Below are positions 36,015-44,264 of a stretch of 64,000 nucleotides of DNA, one piece after another. Under the pieces are notes generated by a model. That model was given only the letters and a program-made list of their open reading frames with translations, did no database searches and had not been told where the DNA came from. The DNA comes from Aquimixticola soesokkakensis (GTDB lineage: Bacteria; Pseudomonadota; Alphaproteobacteria; Rhodobacterales; Rhodobacteraceae). The stretch covers positions 62,001 to 126,000 of the forward strand of contig NZ_FWFS01000012.1 in NCBI RefSeq assembly GCF_900172375.1, in the 5' to 3' direction. Position numbers and translations under genes: made by a program. How positions within the stretch are numbered: position 1 is the stretch's first letter; every line of letters begins with the position of its first letter.

Positions 36015-37984
36015 TGTGCCGGCACTCCCTTGGGGCCGGGCGCGGCGGCGCGCCGCTGGCCCGCGGCAACACGATACCGGCGATCCGACAGCGACAAACC
36101 CCCGCCCAACGCCATGATCAAACACCCCAGCCAGATCCAATTGGCGAGCGGTTTGACATAGGTACGCACTGCAAACCCGCCTCCCGCTTGGGCATCGCCG
36201 ATCACCAGATACAGGTCGCGCCAGAACCCGTTGTCGATCGCGGCTTCGGTGGTGGGCATCTGCGCCACCGGATAGCTGCGCTTTTCAGGGTACAACGTGG
36301 CCACAGCGCGCCCGTTGCGCGTCACCTCCATCGTCGCCATGGTCGAAAGATAGTTGGGCCCCTCGACACGCTCCACGCGCGCCAAGGTGACGGAATATCC
36401 CGCAACATCAAACCTTTCGCCGATTTGGGCCACGCGGATGTCTTCGGTTTGCCACGCCATCATGCCCGCGATTCCGGCGATGGTCACCCCCAGCCCGCCA
36501 TGCGACACAGCGCGGCCCCAATCGGCGCGCGGCAGGCGCAACACCCGTTTGAAATCACGATTCTGACCAAGTTTACTCCCCAGATCGGCCAGCGATCCGC
36601 ACACCAGCCACACCGCCAGGGCCAGCCCCACCGGCGCAAGCGCCGAGCGGCCCGTTTGCAGCGCAAAGGCCAATGCCGCGACCGCAAAAGCCAAAAGCAG
36701 GGCCGGGCGCAGGCGCTTGAGCACAGGCTTCAGGCGCGCCCGCTTCCACGCCATCAGTGTCCCTATGGGCAGCACCACAGCAATCAGGATGAAAAACGGC
36801 GTAAAGGCGGCGTTGAAAAACGGCGCCCCGACAGACAGTTTGCGGCCCCAGAACGCCTCTGCAACCAAGGGCCAGATCGTGCCGATGAAGACCACAAGAC
36901 AGGCCACGACCAGCAGGATATTGTTGACCACCAACGCACTTTCGCGGCTGACCAGCGAAAACACCCCCTTGGCTTCCATCGCGGCGGCGCGCACGGCAAA
37001 CAACGTCAGCGCCCCGCCCATGAAAATCGCCAGAATGACAAGGATAAACACGCCCCGTTCGGGATCATTGGCAAAGGCATGTACCGAGGTGATGACGCCC
37101 GATCGCACCAAAAACGTGCCGATCAGCGAAAACCCGAAGGCCAGAATCGCCAGCAAAATCGTCCAGCTTTTCAACGCCTCGCGCTTTTCGACCACAATGG
37201 CCGAATGCAACAGCGCCCCCGCGATCAACCAGGGCATGAAAGAGGCGTTCTCGACCGGATCCCAGAACCAAAAGCCGCCCCAACCCAATTCGTAATAGGC
37301 CCACCACGAGCCCAAAGCGATGCCGATGGTCAGGAAAATCCACGCCGCCAGCGTCCAGGGGCGCACCCAACGCCCCCAAGCCGCATCGACGCGCCCCTCC
37401 AGCAAAGCGGCAACCGCAAAAGAAAAGGCCATCGAAAGCCCGACATAGCCAAGGTAGAGAAACGGCGGGTGGAACGCCAAGCCCGGATCTTGAAGAAGCG
37501 GGTTCAGGTCTTCGCCGTTCATGGGCGGGCTGACAAGCCGCACAAACGGGTTCGATGTCCACAAGATGAAGGCATAAAACGCGACACCGATCGCAGCCTG
37601 CACAGCCAGCACCCGCGCGCGCAACGACGCCGGCAGATTGCCGCCAAACACCGCCGCCGCCCCGCCAAACACCGCCAGAATCAGAACCCAGAGCAACATG
37701 GAGCCCTCGTGATTGCCCCAAACTCCGGCGACTTTGTAGAGCATCGGCTTGGCCGTATGCGAATTGAGGACCACCAAACGCAGTGAAAAATCCGACGTGA
37801 CGAAAGCATAGATCAGCGCCGCAAAGGAAAAGCCCACCAAAAGCAATTGAAGAAGGGCCGCAGGCTCGCCCACCGCCATCCATGCCCGATTGGCCCGCGC
37901 CGCGCCCCAAAAAGGCACGATCATCTGCACCACAGCCACGATGAACGCCAAGATCAGCGCGAAATGTCCCAATTCGACCAGCAT
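36011..37984 (-). CDS. ccmF: cytochrome c haem lyase subunit CcmF
   Basis: A 657-residue membrane protein with about 15 helices. The haem-handling WWD domain is WGGFWFWDPVENASFMPW (235-252), with NHEGSMLLW at 91-99. It ligates haem from CcmE to apocytochrome c with CcmH. The start (MLVELGHFALIL) is chosen over an in-frame extension that reads through dispersed repeat copy B. It is separated from ccmE by the lysis cassette. Confidence 0.95.
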   Translation of the reverse strand: MLVELGHFALILAFIVAVVQMIVPFWGAARANRAWMAVGEPAALLQLLLVGFSFAALIYAFVTSDFSLRLVVLNSHTAKPMLYKVAGVWGNHEGSMLLWVLILAVFGGAAAVFGGNLPASLRARVLAVQAAIGVAFYAFILWTSNPFVRLVSPPMNGEDLNPLLQDPGLAFHPPFLYLGYVGLSMAFSFAVAALLEGRVDAAWGRWVRPWTLAAWIFLTIGIALGSWWAYYELGWGGFWFWDPVENASFMPWLIAGALLHSAIVVEKREALKSWTILLAILAFGFSLIGTFLVRSGVITSVHAFANDPERGVFILVILAIFMGGALTLFAVRAAAMEAKGVFSLVSRESALVVNNILLVVACLVVFIGTIWPLVAEAFWGRKLSVGAPFFNAAFTPFFILIAVVLPIGTLMAWKRARLKPVLKRLRPALLLAFAVAALAFALQTGRSALAPVGLALAVWLVCGSLADLGSKLGQNRDFKRVLRLPRADWGRAVSHGGLGVTIAGIAGMMAWQTEDIRVAQIGERFDVAGYSVTLARVERVEGPNYLSTMATMEVTRNGRAVATLYPEKRSYPVAQMPTTEAAIDNGFWRDLYLVIGDAQAGGGFAVRTYVKPLANWIWLGCLIMALGGGLSLSDRRYRVAAGQRRAAAPGPKGVPAQ

Positions 37985-38082
37985 GCCTGCCCCTTTTCTC
38001 TCTCGGGGCGATCCTACTCCAGAGGCGGGGCGCCGCCAATGCCCTGCGGCGAGCGGCCGCGCTTGGACATTCGTCGCGGCCT

Positions 38083-38160
38083 GCTTCTTTCGGACCCAAA
38101 TACCCAAACGGCGCGCCAGACCAAATCGGCGCGCCTTGGGTATTTAAATCCGAAAGAAAC
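38083..38160. repeat. inverted pair of dispersed repeat copies (B and C) around a GGCGCGCC hairpin
   Basis: Copy B (38083-38107, minus) and copy C (38136-38160, plus) face away from a central stem formed by two GGCGCGCC blocks (38110-38117, 38128-38135) with a ten-base loop. The whole unit is a near-perfect inverted repeat with arms of about 33 bases. Copy B is identical to copy A. It sits upstream of ccmF, just past the end of the lysis cassette, and may also terminate transcription. Confidence 0.8.
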
Positions 38161-38165
38161 CAAGG

Positions 38166-38588
38166 CTAGCGCAAAAAAAGCACCAGCAGTGAGAGTCCCA
38201 GCGCTGTGCTGACCGGCACTAAAAAACTGCCGCCGCGAAAGCCGAAGGAGGATTGGATCACGGCAAAGTGCAATACCGCACCGCTTGCCAGGAGCGCCAT
38301 GATCACGAAGAGCCCGCCGGCCTGCGCGCCCCAGTCCGGATAGCCGGCAAGTTTCATCATCCACCACCAGCCCATGATCAGCCCGGACCCTGCCCAGCTC
38401 ATGGACATGCCAAGGGCCAGGGGCGTTGCACGCACATGCCAGAGCCACAAAAACGTCGCCGAAATCATCAACGCCATCAGGCTGATGGCCCCGTAGCCCA
38501 GCAAATACATGGCATCATAGCCCCATAGGCGAAAGCCGATCTGCATCAGGGCCATCATTGCCAAAAGCAGTGTTCCTGCGTGTTTCAT
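38166..38588 (-). CDS. membrane protein at the end of the lysis cassette
   Basis: A 140-residue protein with four predicted helices (MKHAGTLLLAMMALMQIGFR at the N-terminus, LGLSLLVLFLR at the end). No family recognised. Its ATG overlaps the stop of the 41-residue gene (ATGA), so it is translated as part of the endolysin-holin unit. It could assist lysis or be an unrelated passenger. Confidence 0.65.
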   Translation of the reverse strand: MKHAGTLLLAMMALMQIGFRLWGYDAMYLLGYGAISLMALMISATFLWLWHVRATPLALGMSMSWAGSGLIMGWWWMMKLAGYPDWGAQAGGLFVIMALLASGAVLHFAVIQSSFGFRGGSFLVPVSTALGLSLLVLFLR

Positions 38589-38710
38589 TGCTTTAACATC
38601 TCCTTGACCGCCGCATCGAGCGCATCTGCCGCTTGGCGATTGCGGGTAAGGGCGCGCCTGAGCGCCGCGCCGCGCAAATAATCTGTGACCTGTTTGAGAA
38701 ACTGTTCCAT
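38585..38710 (-). CDS. 41-residue protein in the lysis cassette
   Basis: MEQFLKQVTDYLRGAALRRA begins a short, highly charged, probably helical peptide ending AAVKEMLKQ. It starts four bases after the stop of the 60-residue gene and overlaps the start of the next one, which supports real translation. No homologue is recognised; there is no hydrophobic segment. A regulator or antiholin-like role is speculation. Confidence 0.5.
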   Translation of the reverse strand: MEQFLKQVTDYLRGAALRRALTRNRQAADALDAAVKEMLKQ

Positions 38711-38714
38711 CCGC

Positions 38715-38897
38715 TCAATGCCCCCGCGGAAGGCGTTCGCGGATCATCGTGGTCAGTTCCACGAGGATCTTTGTGTTTTGATCCAGAACCTTGCGCGTCG
38801 CCGTATCTTTTTGGACATCGCGGTAGAGCAGGAAAAAGACCATAAGCACCCAAGGTCCGTGTTCGGACAGGGCGCCGACCAGACTGTCAGGGAACAC
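38715..38897 (-). CDS. 60-residue single-TM protein, BhlA/UviB-like architecture
   Basis: Starts with GTG at 38897, six bases after a GGAGGA ribosome binding site, and overlaps the holin stop by 11 bases. It has a short N-terminus, one helix (about residues 13-25, HGPWVLMVFFLLYRD), then a charged helical tail (LDQNTKILVELTTMIRERL). This layout is that of BhlA/UviB-type mini-holins. The family match is by shape, not by strong sequence identity. Confidence 0.6.
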   Translation of the reverse strand: MFPDSLVGALSEHGPWVLMVFFLLYRDVQKDTATRKVLDQNTKILVELTTMIRERLPRGH

Positions 38898-39474
38898 GCG
38901 TTGTCCTCCATTCCTCCAGCGCGCGATTGGCGCCGCTTGTCGTCGTCGGGGCGACAGGCGGGGCGGGCAAGGCCACCGGCGTGCCCCCTGCCCCGGCATC
39001 CAGCGCGCGCAGGGCGGCGATATTTCCGGTCACGGTTGCGGCCCGCGCCATGGTCGCGGAAACCGATTGCTGGAATTCCTGCCCTTTCGCCTGATAGCGC
39101 GCCCCGAAATAGAAGCTGACGATGGCTCCCATCAGCCACCACATCGGTTCGGGCACCAAGACGATGCCCTGCATGCGGCTTGCAAACCAGATCGGATTGA
39201 CCATCGCGCTGACGAACAACCCCAGCGTCCCGAAGGCCAGAAGCGGGCGCGGCAGGCGATTTAACCCATCCATAAAACGATCAAAGCGCCCCATGCGCGC
39301 CACGGCAAATTCCTGACCGAATTGCGCCAGGGCCGCGTCGCGGGTCGCCGCTTCGCGCACCGCCGCCTGTTCACGGTTCTCCATGAACACTTCGGCGGTG
39401 TCCTTGACCACGTTGCGCGCAAGCACGGAACCATTGCCAAAGACCCCGCCCAGAACGGTGCCAATTACCCCCAC
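38887..39474 (-). CDS. GTA-type three-TM holin
   Basis: A 195-residue protein with a glycine-rich N-terminus (VIGTVLGGVFGNG), hydrophobic segments around LLAFGTLGLFVSAMVNP and WWLMGAIVSFYFGARY, and a Pro/Thr-rich C-terminal tail. It fits the 3-TM holin family used for release of gene transfer agents in Rhodobacterales. The start is GTG inside the endolysin stop region (10-base overlap), so the pair is translationally coupled. It would open the inner membrane to let the endolysin out. Confidence 0.8.
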   Translation of the reverse strand: MGVIGTVLGGVFGNGSVLARNVVKDTAEVFMENREQAAVREAATRDAALAQFGQEFAVARMGRFDRFMDGLNRLPRPLLAFGTLGLFVSAMVNPIWFASRMQGIVLVPEPMWWLMGAIVSFYFGARYQAKGQEFQQSVSATMARAATVTGNIAALRALDAGAGGTPVALPAPPVAPTTTSGANRALEEWRTTRVP

Positions 39475-40076
39475 GCCGACACCCGTGCGGCATGTTCTGC
39501 AGGGGTGAGGTGGTAGCGCGGCGAGATGAATTCTTCCGCCCGTTTGATCCAGCCGCCTTTGGTGCCGGCCTGTGTGCGGGCATATTTGCGGCTTTGTGGG
39601 CGTTCATCGGCCAAAGCGTAGTAGTAGTTGCGCCGCGCAATCCCGTAGGCATCGACGAAGTGATGCGGCGCGAGGCTCATGGCGATCTTGCAGGCGGTGG
39701 CGGTTTGGGCGCCGATCACGCCGTCCACCGACAGGCTCTGGCCCATATCGACCAGCAATCTCTGCAAGATCACCACCGCATTCGCACCCGCATTGACATA
39801 CATGTCAAACACCGAAGCCTGCACGGATTGCGGCAGAAGGTCGATATGGGGGCGGACAAAGTAATGCTCGAGAAACACGTCGCGGGCCTGCTGCCGCGTC
39901 ACCTGTTTGACGTCCTGCGCGTCGATGTCGCCATCGCCGTCAAGATCCATCAAAAGGCGGCGCATCGTCGCCAGCGTCACCCCGTGGTTGGTCGGCCCGC
40001 CCGGATCGGCAGGGTCGTTCACATAGCCGCCTTCGCGGGCCACAATATCATCTGCAAGCTGTTCAACCGTTTTCAT
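39465..40076 (-). CDS. holin-associated N-acetylmuramidase (GH108 endolysin)
   Basis: A 203-residue peptidoglycan hydrolase. The catalytic Glu15 lies in AREGGYVNDPADPGGPTNHG, typical of GH108. A perfect 12-residue EF-hand calcium loop (DLDGDGDIDAQD, 44-55) is inserted after it. The C-terminal half resembles the peptidoglycan-binding part of this family. There is no signal peptide, so export depends on the holin. The ATG at 40076 is chosen over a TTG one codon upstream. First gene of a five-gene coupled unit between ccmE and ccmF. Confidence 0.85.
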   Translation of the reverse strand: MKTVEQLADDIVAREGGYVNDPADPGGPTNHGVTLATMRRLLMDLDGDGDIDAQDVKQVTRQQARDVFLEHYFVRPHIDLLPQSVQASVFDMYVNAGANAVVILQRLLVDMGQSLSVDGVIGAQTATACKIAMSLAPHHFVDAYGIARRNYYYALADERPQSRKYARTQAGTKGGWIKRAEEFISPRYHLTPAEHAARVSAWG

Positions 40077-40123
40077 CAACCCGAAATCCCCAAGTGTGTG
40101 ATTGGGGATCAGGCTGACGCGAA

Positions 40124-40175
40124 TTGGTTAATTTGACCGAAGTCGGGCGCGCGCCGCGCCTTGCGCAATGGTTAA
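40124..40175 (-). promoter_or_regulatory. two CtrA-like half-sites upstream of the lysis cassette
   Basis: TTAACCAT (40168-40175) and TTAACCAA (40124-40131), both on the minus strand and 44 bp apart, lie 48-100 bases upstream of the endolysin start. TTAACCAT is a described CtrA half-site form. No full TTAA-N7-TTAA is present here. Confidence 0.45.
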
Positions 40176-40194
40176 CGCCGCCGAGGTTGCGGGG

Positions 40195-40674
40195 CTAAAG
40201 ACCCTCGCCCTGCGGCGCATCTGCGGGCATCTCGCCTTCAAAGACACCCGCCTCTTTCAGCGCATCCGTAAGCTCTTTGGGCATGTAGCTTTCGTCATGT
40301 TTGGCAAGGATTTCGGTCGCCACAAACGTCCCGTCCGACAAGGATCCCGTGCCGATCATCCCTTGGTTTTCGCCAAACAGATCGGGCAGGATGCCCTCGT
40401 AGCGCACCGGCACCGTATTGGCCCCGTCCGTCACCACAAAGGTCACATGGGTCCCCTCGCCGCGCACCAGAGTGCCCTCCTCGACCAGCCCGCCAAGGCG
40501 AAATACCTCGCCCGCGCGCGGCGGGTCGCTGACAACCTGAGAGGGCGCGCGGAAAAAATTGATGCCGTCGCGCATCGCATAGCCGATCAGCCCCGTGGCA
40601 ATCACCAGCGCCACGGCGGCAATCGCCACGATTTGAATGCGGCGCTGTTTTTTGAGGTTCTTCAATCCAGCCAT
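40195..40674 (-). CDS. ccmE: haem chaperone CcmE
   Basis: A 159-residue periplasmic protein with an N-terminal signal anchor (about 13-33) and an OB-fold domain. The haem-binding histidine is His126 in LAKHDESYMPKEL. It carries haem from CcmC to CcmF/H. RBS AAGGA precedes the ATG. It is downstream of argC on the same strand and upstream of the lysis cassette, away from the other ccm genes. Confidence 0.95.
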   Translation of the reverse strand: MAGLKNLKKQRRIQIVAIAAVALVIATGLIGYAMRDGINFFRAPSQVVSDPPRAGEVFRLGGLVEEGTLVRGEGTHVTFVVTDGANTVPVRYEGILPDLFGENQGMIGTGSLSDGTFVATEILAKHDESYMPKELTDALKEAGVFEGEMPADAPQGEGL

Positions 40675-40729
40675 GGGGAATCCTTATCGCATCGCGCCGC
40701 ACGGCCCAATGCGACATATTGCTCAGGGC

Positions 40730-41770
40730 TTACGGGAACACCGGCGCCAGCATGAGGCCCGTGGTTTCATCCTCGCCCAGCATCAGGTTGGCGTTTTGCA
40801 AAGCCTGTCCCGAGGAACCTTTGCACAGGTTGTCGAGCGTCGAGACAACCAACAACCGCCCCGACACGCGATCTGCACAGACACCGATGTGGCAGAAATT
40901 CGACCCCGTCACATTGCCCATCCCCGGCATCTGGCCAAACGGCAGAACCACCACGAAGGGCTCGCTCGCATACACGCGCGCCAGTTCCGCATGGACCGCT
41001 TGTGCGTCGCCCTTGAGGTAGCAGGTCGCAAGGATGCCGCGATTGACAGGCACCAGATGCGGCGTAAAGACGATTTCGACTTTGCGCCCGGCAAGCAGGC
41101 TGAATTCCTGATCGAATTCCCCCAGATGGCGGTGCTTTCCGCCTTGGGAATAGCCCGTCACATCGGTGGAGCGTTCGGCAAAGAGCATGTTTTCCTTCAG
41201 CGAGCGCCCCGCCCCCGAGACGCCGTTTTTCAGGTCGCAAATGATGTTGTCCAGATCAATCAGACCCGCAGAAATCAACGGGCGCAGGGCAAATTGCACG
41301 GTCGCCGCGTTGCAGCCCGTCCCCGCCACCAGACGCGCGCCCTTGATGTCTTCGCGGTAGAACTCTGTCAGCCCGTAGACGGCTGTCTTTTGCAGCTCGG
41401 TCGCGACATGGTCGTTGCCATACCATTTGGTATATTCAGCCGGATCGCGCAGCCGGAAATCCGCGCCAAGATCCACGACCTTCACGCTCTCGGGCAGATC
41501 GCGCACCAGTGCTTGCGACAATCCGTGGGGCAGCGCCGCGAAGGCCAGATCGACCTGCGAGAAATCGATGTCGTCGATGGTCACCAGCTTGGGCAGGTCG
41601 AGGTGACGCAGATGGGGGAACACATCGCCCATGGCCATGCCCGCTTTGCGGTCCGCCGACAGGGCGACGATTTCCATGTTGGGGTGGGTCGCGATCAGAC
41701 GCACAAGCTCTGCGCCCGTATAGCCGGAGGCCCCGAGAATGGCGATTTTATGGGTCTGGGTGTGGGTCAT
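40730..41770 (-). CDS. argC: N-acetyl-gamma-glutamyl-phosphate reductase
   Basis: A 346-residue NADPH-dependent enzyme of arginine synthesis. It has the nucleotide-binding [15 protein letters not shown] and the catalytic Cys153 in [12 protein letters not shown], plus the [14 protein letters not shown] segment. The start MTHTQTHK follows typical spacing; the open upstream frame overlaps murI and is rejected. It is followed by ccmE after 55 bases. Confidence 0.94.
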   Translation of the reverse strand: MTHTQTHKIAILGASGYTGAELVRLIATHPNMEIVALSADRKAGMAMGDVFPHLRHLDLPKLVTIDDIDFSQVDLAFAALPHGLSQALVRDLPESVKVVDLGADFRLRDPAEYTKWYGNDHVATELQKTAVYGLTEFYREDIKGARLVAGTGCNAATVQFALRPLISAGLIDLDNIICDLKNGVSGAGRSLKENMLFAERSTDVTGYSQGGKHRHLGEFDQEFSLLAGRKVEIVFTPHLVPVNRGILATCYLKGDAQAVHAELARVYASEPFVVVLPFGQMPGMGNVTGSNFCHIGVCADRVSGRLLVVSTLDNLCKGSSGQALQNANLMLGEDETTGLMLAPVFP

Positions 41771-41891
41771 GGACTGCGCTCCCGCTCTCTGTTTGGGACC
41801 GTCATACGCGATGCGCCCGCGCGCTGCAATTGCGCCCGCGCGCGAGACTGCGCTCATAACCGCGCGCGGCTGCGCTCGCAGCTGTGGCACC

Positions 41892-42704
41892 CTATGCAGA
41901 CTGGAACGTGACCTGATGCTTGAGGAACAGGCTCGCACCGCGCGCCACTTTTTCGGGATTGCCCGTGGTCAGGAATTTGCTCGTCGTCCCGGCGCCAATC
42001 ATATCGGGATGGCGCGCAAGATAATCCTCCAGCGACGCCGCCACCAGATTGGCCTGGCTGTACACTTTGACCTGCGGCCCAAGAGCCGCCTCGAAGGCCT
42101 CTTCCATGATCGGATAATGGGTACAGCCCAGAATCGCCGCATCGGGGCGCGGCATTTTGCGTTTGAGCGCATCCACATGGCTGCGCACCAGCGCTTCGGC
42201 CAGAATCATATCGCCATCCTCGATGGCATCGACCAAGCCGCCGCAGGCCTGTGCCTCGACATCCACCCCGATGGCGCGAAAGGCCAGTTCACGCTGGAAC
42301 GCGCGCGCGGCCACCGTGGCAGGGGTCGCAAAAAGCGCGACCGAATTGACCGCAACCTGACGCGGCGGCGAATTATCGCCCCACTCGCGTTCGGTCAGCG
42401 CCTCGATCAGAGGCACAAAAACCCCCAGAACCCGCTTGTCGCGCGGAATCCAGCTTTCCTGCATCCGGCGCAGCGCCGCCGCCGAGGCCGTATTGCAGGC
42501 CAGAATCACCAGATCGCAGCCCTCGTCCCACAGACGCGACACCGCCGCCGTGGTGAGGTCGTAGATATCATCCGCCGTGCGCACCCCATAAGGCGCATGG
42601 GCATTGTCGCCAAAGTACACCACCGGCAAATCGGGCATGGCTTTGGTCACGGCGTCCAGAACAGTCAGCCCGCCAAGTCCACTATCAAAAATTCCTACTG
42701 CCAT
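41892..42704 (-). CDS. murI: glutamate racemase
   Basis: A 270-residue enzyme that makes D-glutamate for peptidoglycan. The two catalytic cysteines are Cys70 (ILACNTASA) and Cys194 (ILGCTHYP); the N-terminus is [12 protein letters not shown]. Same strand as argC, 121 bases apart. Confidence 0.95.
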   Translation of the reverse strand: MAVGIFDSGLGGLTVLDAVTKAMPDLPVVYFGDNAHAPYGVRTADDIYDLTTAAVSRLWDEGCDLVILACNTASAAALRRMQESWIPRDKRVLGVFVPLIEALTEREWGDNSPPRQVAVNSVALFATPATVAARAFQRELAFRAIGVDVEAQACGGLVDAIEDGDMILAEALVRSHVDALKRKMPRPDAAILGCTHYPIMEEAFEAALGPQVKVYSQANLVAASLEDYLARHPDMIGAGTTSKFLTTGNPEKVARGASLFLKHQVTFQSA

Positions 42705-43213
42705 GCGATCTCTGCCCTTTTATGCGCCCGCACCTCTTGGGGCACCTTCGCTTTGAGGGCTAATTCACACGCGTTTCCCGTCAAAGGCAAGGGTCGGACA
42801 CGCAAAGCCTGCCCGCGGCGCCCTCAACCCGCCTCCCCGCGCGCGCCCTGCCCCGCCGCAATCGCGCGAGCTACGGCAAGACTGTGGGGGCAGATATGCA
42901 CAAAAATCACATATCGGACGCAATGAGCGGTGATTCGCAAATCCGCAAAATCCTTGGATTTGGCCTTGCGTGGACGCACGCCCTGCCAGATAAGCAGGGC
43001 ATAAACGTCACAGGTCGATGGTTTCTGTACGCGCCGAACATTTGTTACAACTGGGCTGTTTCCCACATGAAACAGTTACTTTTCGGTGCAATACCGCCCC
43101 ATGCTCTTGGCCCATGCCCCAAAGGCACGCCAAAGAATGGCTCTGGAATTAACTTTCGACATTTCCGGCTTCGCCGCTAAGGTGAAGTCACTTGAATAGA
43201 ATTGGTTGGGCTC
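42705..43213. other. murI / LysR divergent intergenic region
   Basis: About 510 bases without a supported gene. A clean inverted repeat CTGTTTC-CCACAT-GAAACAG stands at 43056-43075, and GATATG/CATATC arms at about 42893-42915. AT content rises after 42890, as for promoters. A 98-codon plus-strand frame (42884-43180) shows no conserved features and no RBS. Confidence 0.5.
43056..43075. promoter_or_regulatory. palindromic site CTGTTTC-N6-GAAACAG
   Basis: Seven-base perfect arms around CCACAT, about 140 bases upstream of the LysR gene. It could be an operator for a dimeric regulator; it has no T tract and so is not a terminator. Confidence 0.35.
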
Positions 43214-44119
43214 ATGGATTGGGACAAACTCCGGATTTTCCACGCTGTTGCTGATGCAGGGTCTCTGACCCATGCGGGCGACACGCTTCACCTGAGTCAA
43301 TCTGCCGTGTCGCGCCAGATCCGCGCCCTTGAGGAAAGCCTCGGCACCACCCTGTTCCACCGCCACGCACGCGGGCTGATCCTGACCGAGCAGGGCGAAC
43401 TCCTGTTCGATGCCACCCGATCGATGGCCAAACGGCTGGACGCCGCGGCCGCGCGCATCCGCGACAGCGAAGAAGAAGTTTACGGCGAACTGCGCGTCAC
43501 GACGGCAACCGGTTTTGGCACCCTGTGGCTCGCCCCCCGCCTGTCCAAACTCTACGACAAATACCCCGAGCTGAAAATCGACCTCATGCTTGAGGAACGC
43601 GTCCTGGACCTGCCCATGCGCGAGGCCGATGTTGCGATCCGCATGAAAGAACCGTCGCAGGCCGATCTGATCCGCAAACGCCTGATGACCGTGCGCATGC
43701 GCCTCTACGCCAGCGAGCCCTATCTTGAAGAACACGGCACGCCGCAATCGATGGACGACCTCGCCAAGCATCGCCTGATCTGCCAGAACACCACGTCGCA
43801 TCAGGTCAGCGCCGGTGCGCGTCTGGTGCAGGAACTGATGCAACACGAGATCCGCTCGACGCTGTTCGTAAACAACTACTTTGGCGTCCAGCAGGCTGTG
43901 CTCAACCACCTCGGGATCGGCCTTTTGCCCGACTACCTGTCGGAAACCGACAGCCGTCTGACCCGTGTTCTTCCCGATGTCGACAGCTCCGAAGTGCCGG
44001 TGTTTCTTGCCTACCCCGAAGAACTGCGCCACTCCAAACGCATCGAAGTGTTCCGCGATTTCGTGATCTCCGAAATCGCCGAAAGCCGCAAGCGCGCGCG
44101 CGAGGACGACGCGACCTGA
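43214..44119 (+). CDS. LysR family transcriptional regulator
   Basis: A 301-residue regulator. The N-terminal winged helix is MDWDKLRIFHAVADAG with the recognition region LSQSAVSRQIRALEESLG. The substrate-binding domain occupies about 90-290. The HTH is very close to the LysR consensus. The target is unknown; it is divergent from murI. The ATG at 43214 is preferred over an in-frame TTG four codons earlier. Confidence 0.88.
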   Translation: MDWDKLRIFHAVADAGSLTHAGDTLHLSQSAVSRQIRALEESLGTTLFHRHARGLILTEQGELLFDATRSMAKRLDAAAARIRDSEEEVYGELRVTTATGFGTLWLAPRLSKLYDKYPELKIDLMLEERVLDLPMREADVAIRMKEPSQADLIRKRLMTVRMRLYASEPYLEEHGTPQSMDDLAKHRLICQNTTSHQVSAGARLVQELMQHEIRSTLFVNNYFGVQQAVLNHLGIGLLPDYLSETDSRLTRVLPDVDSSEVPVFLAYPEELRHSKRIEVFRDFVISEIAESRKRAREDDAT

Positions 44120-44212
44120 ACGCGCCCGCCGCCCAGACCAGCGCTGCGCCCCCTGCCCCAGACCCTGCCCGATCACCCGCGCCATGCGCAGGGCGCATAA
44201 CCGCCTTGCGCA

Positions 44213-44259
44213 TTTACCATCCGTTTACCCTTGATCCGTTTATAAACTGCCCCTAAATG
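44213..44259 (+). promoter_or_regulatory. promoter of the candidate sRNA, with repeated TTTACC upstream
   Basis: TTGATC (44231-44236), 17 bases, TAAATG (44254-44259). The shifted reading TGATCC resembles the -35 of Rhodobacter RpoE-type promoters. Two TTTACC elements (44213-44218, 44224-44229) 11 bp apart end next to the -35, a spacing that suggests a regulator binding one face of the helix. Confidence 0.6.
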
Positions 44260-44264
44260 CAGCA

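Noticed and set aside
37985-38107. 41-codon N-terminal extension of ccmF beginning MGIWVRKK
   Set aside because: It translates dispersed repeat copy B. The same MGIWVRKK arises from copy A upstream of the DUF4396 gene, showing it is a repeat artefact.
38166-40076. Prophage remnant
   Set aside because: Only lysis-type genes are present, in intact coupled form; no integrase, capsid, tail or att repeats flank them.
42884-43180. 98-codon plus-strand frame between murI and the LysR gene
   Set aside because: No RBS, no hydrophobic or conserved pattern, and it covers the palindromic site.
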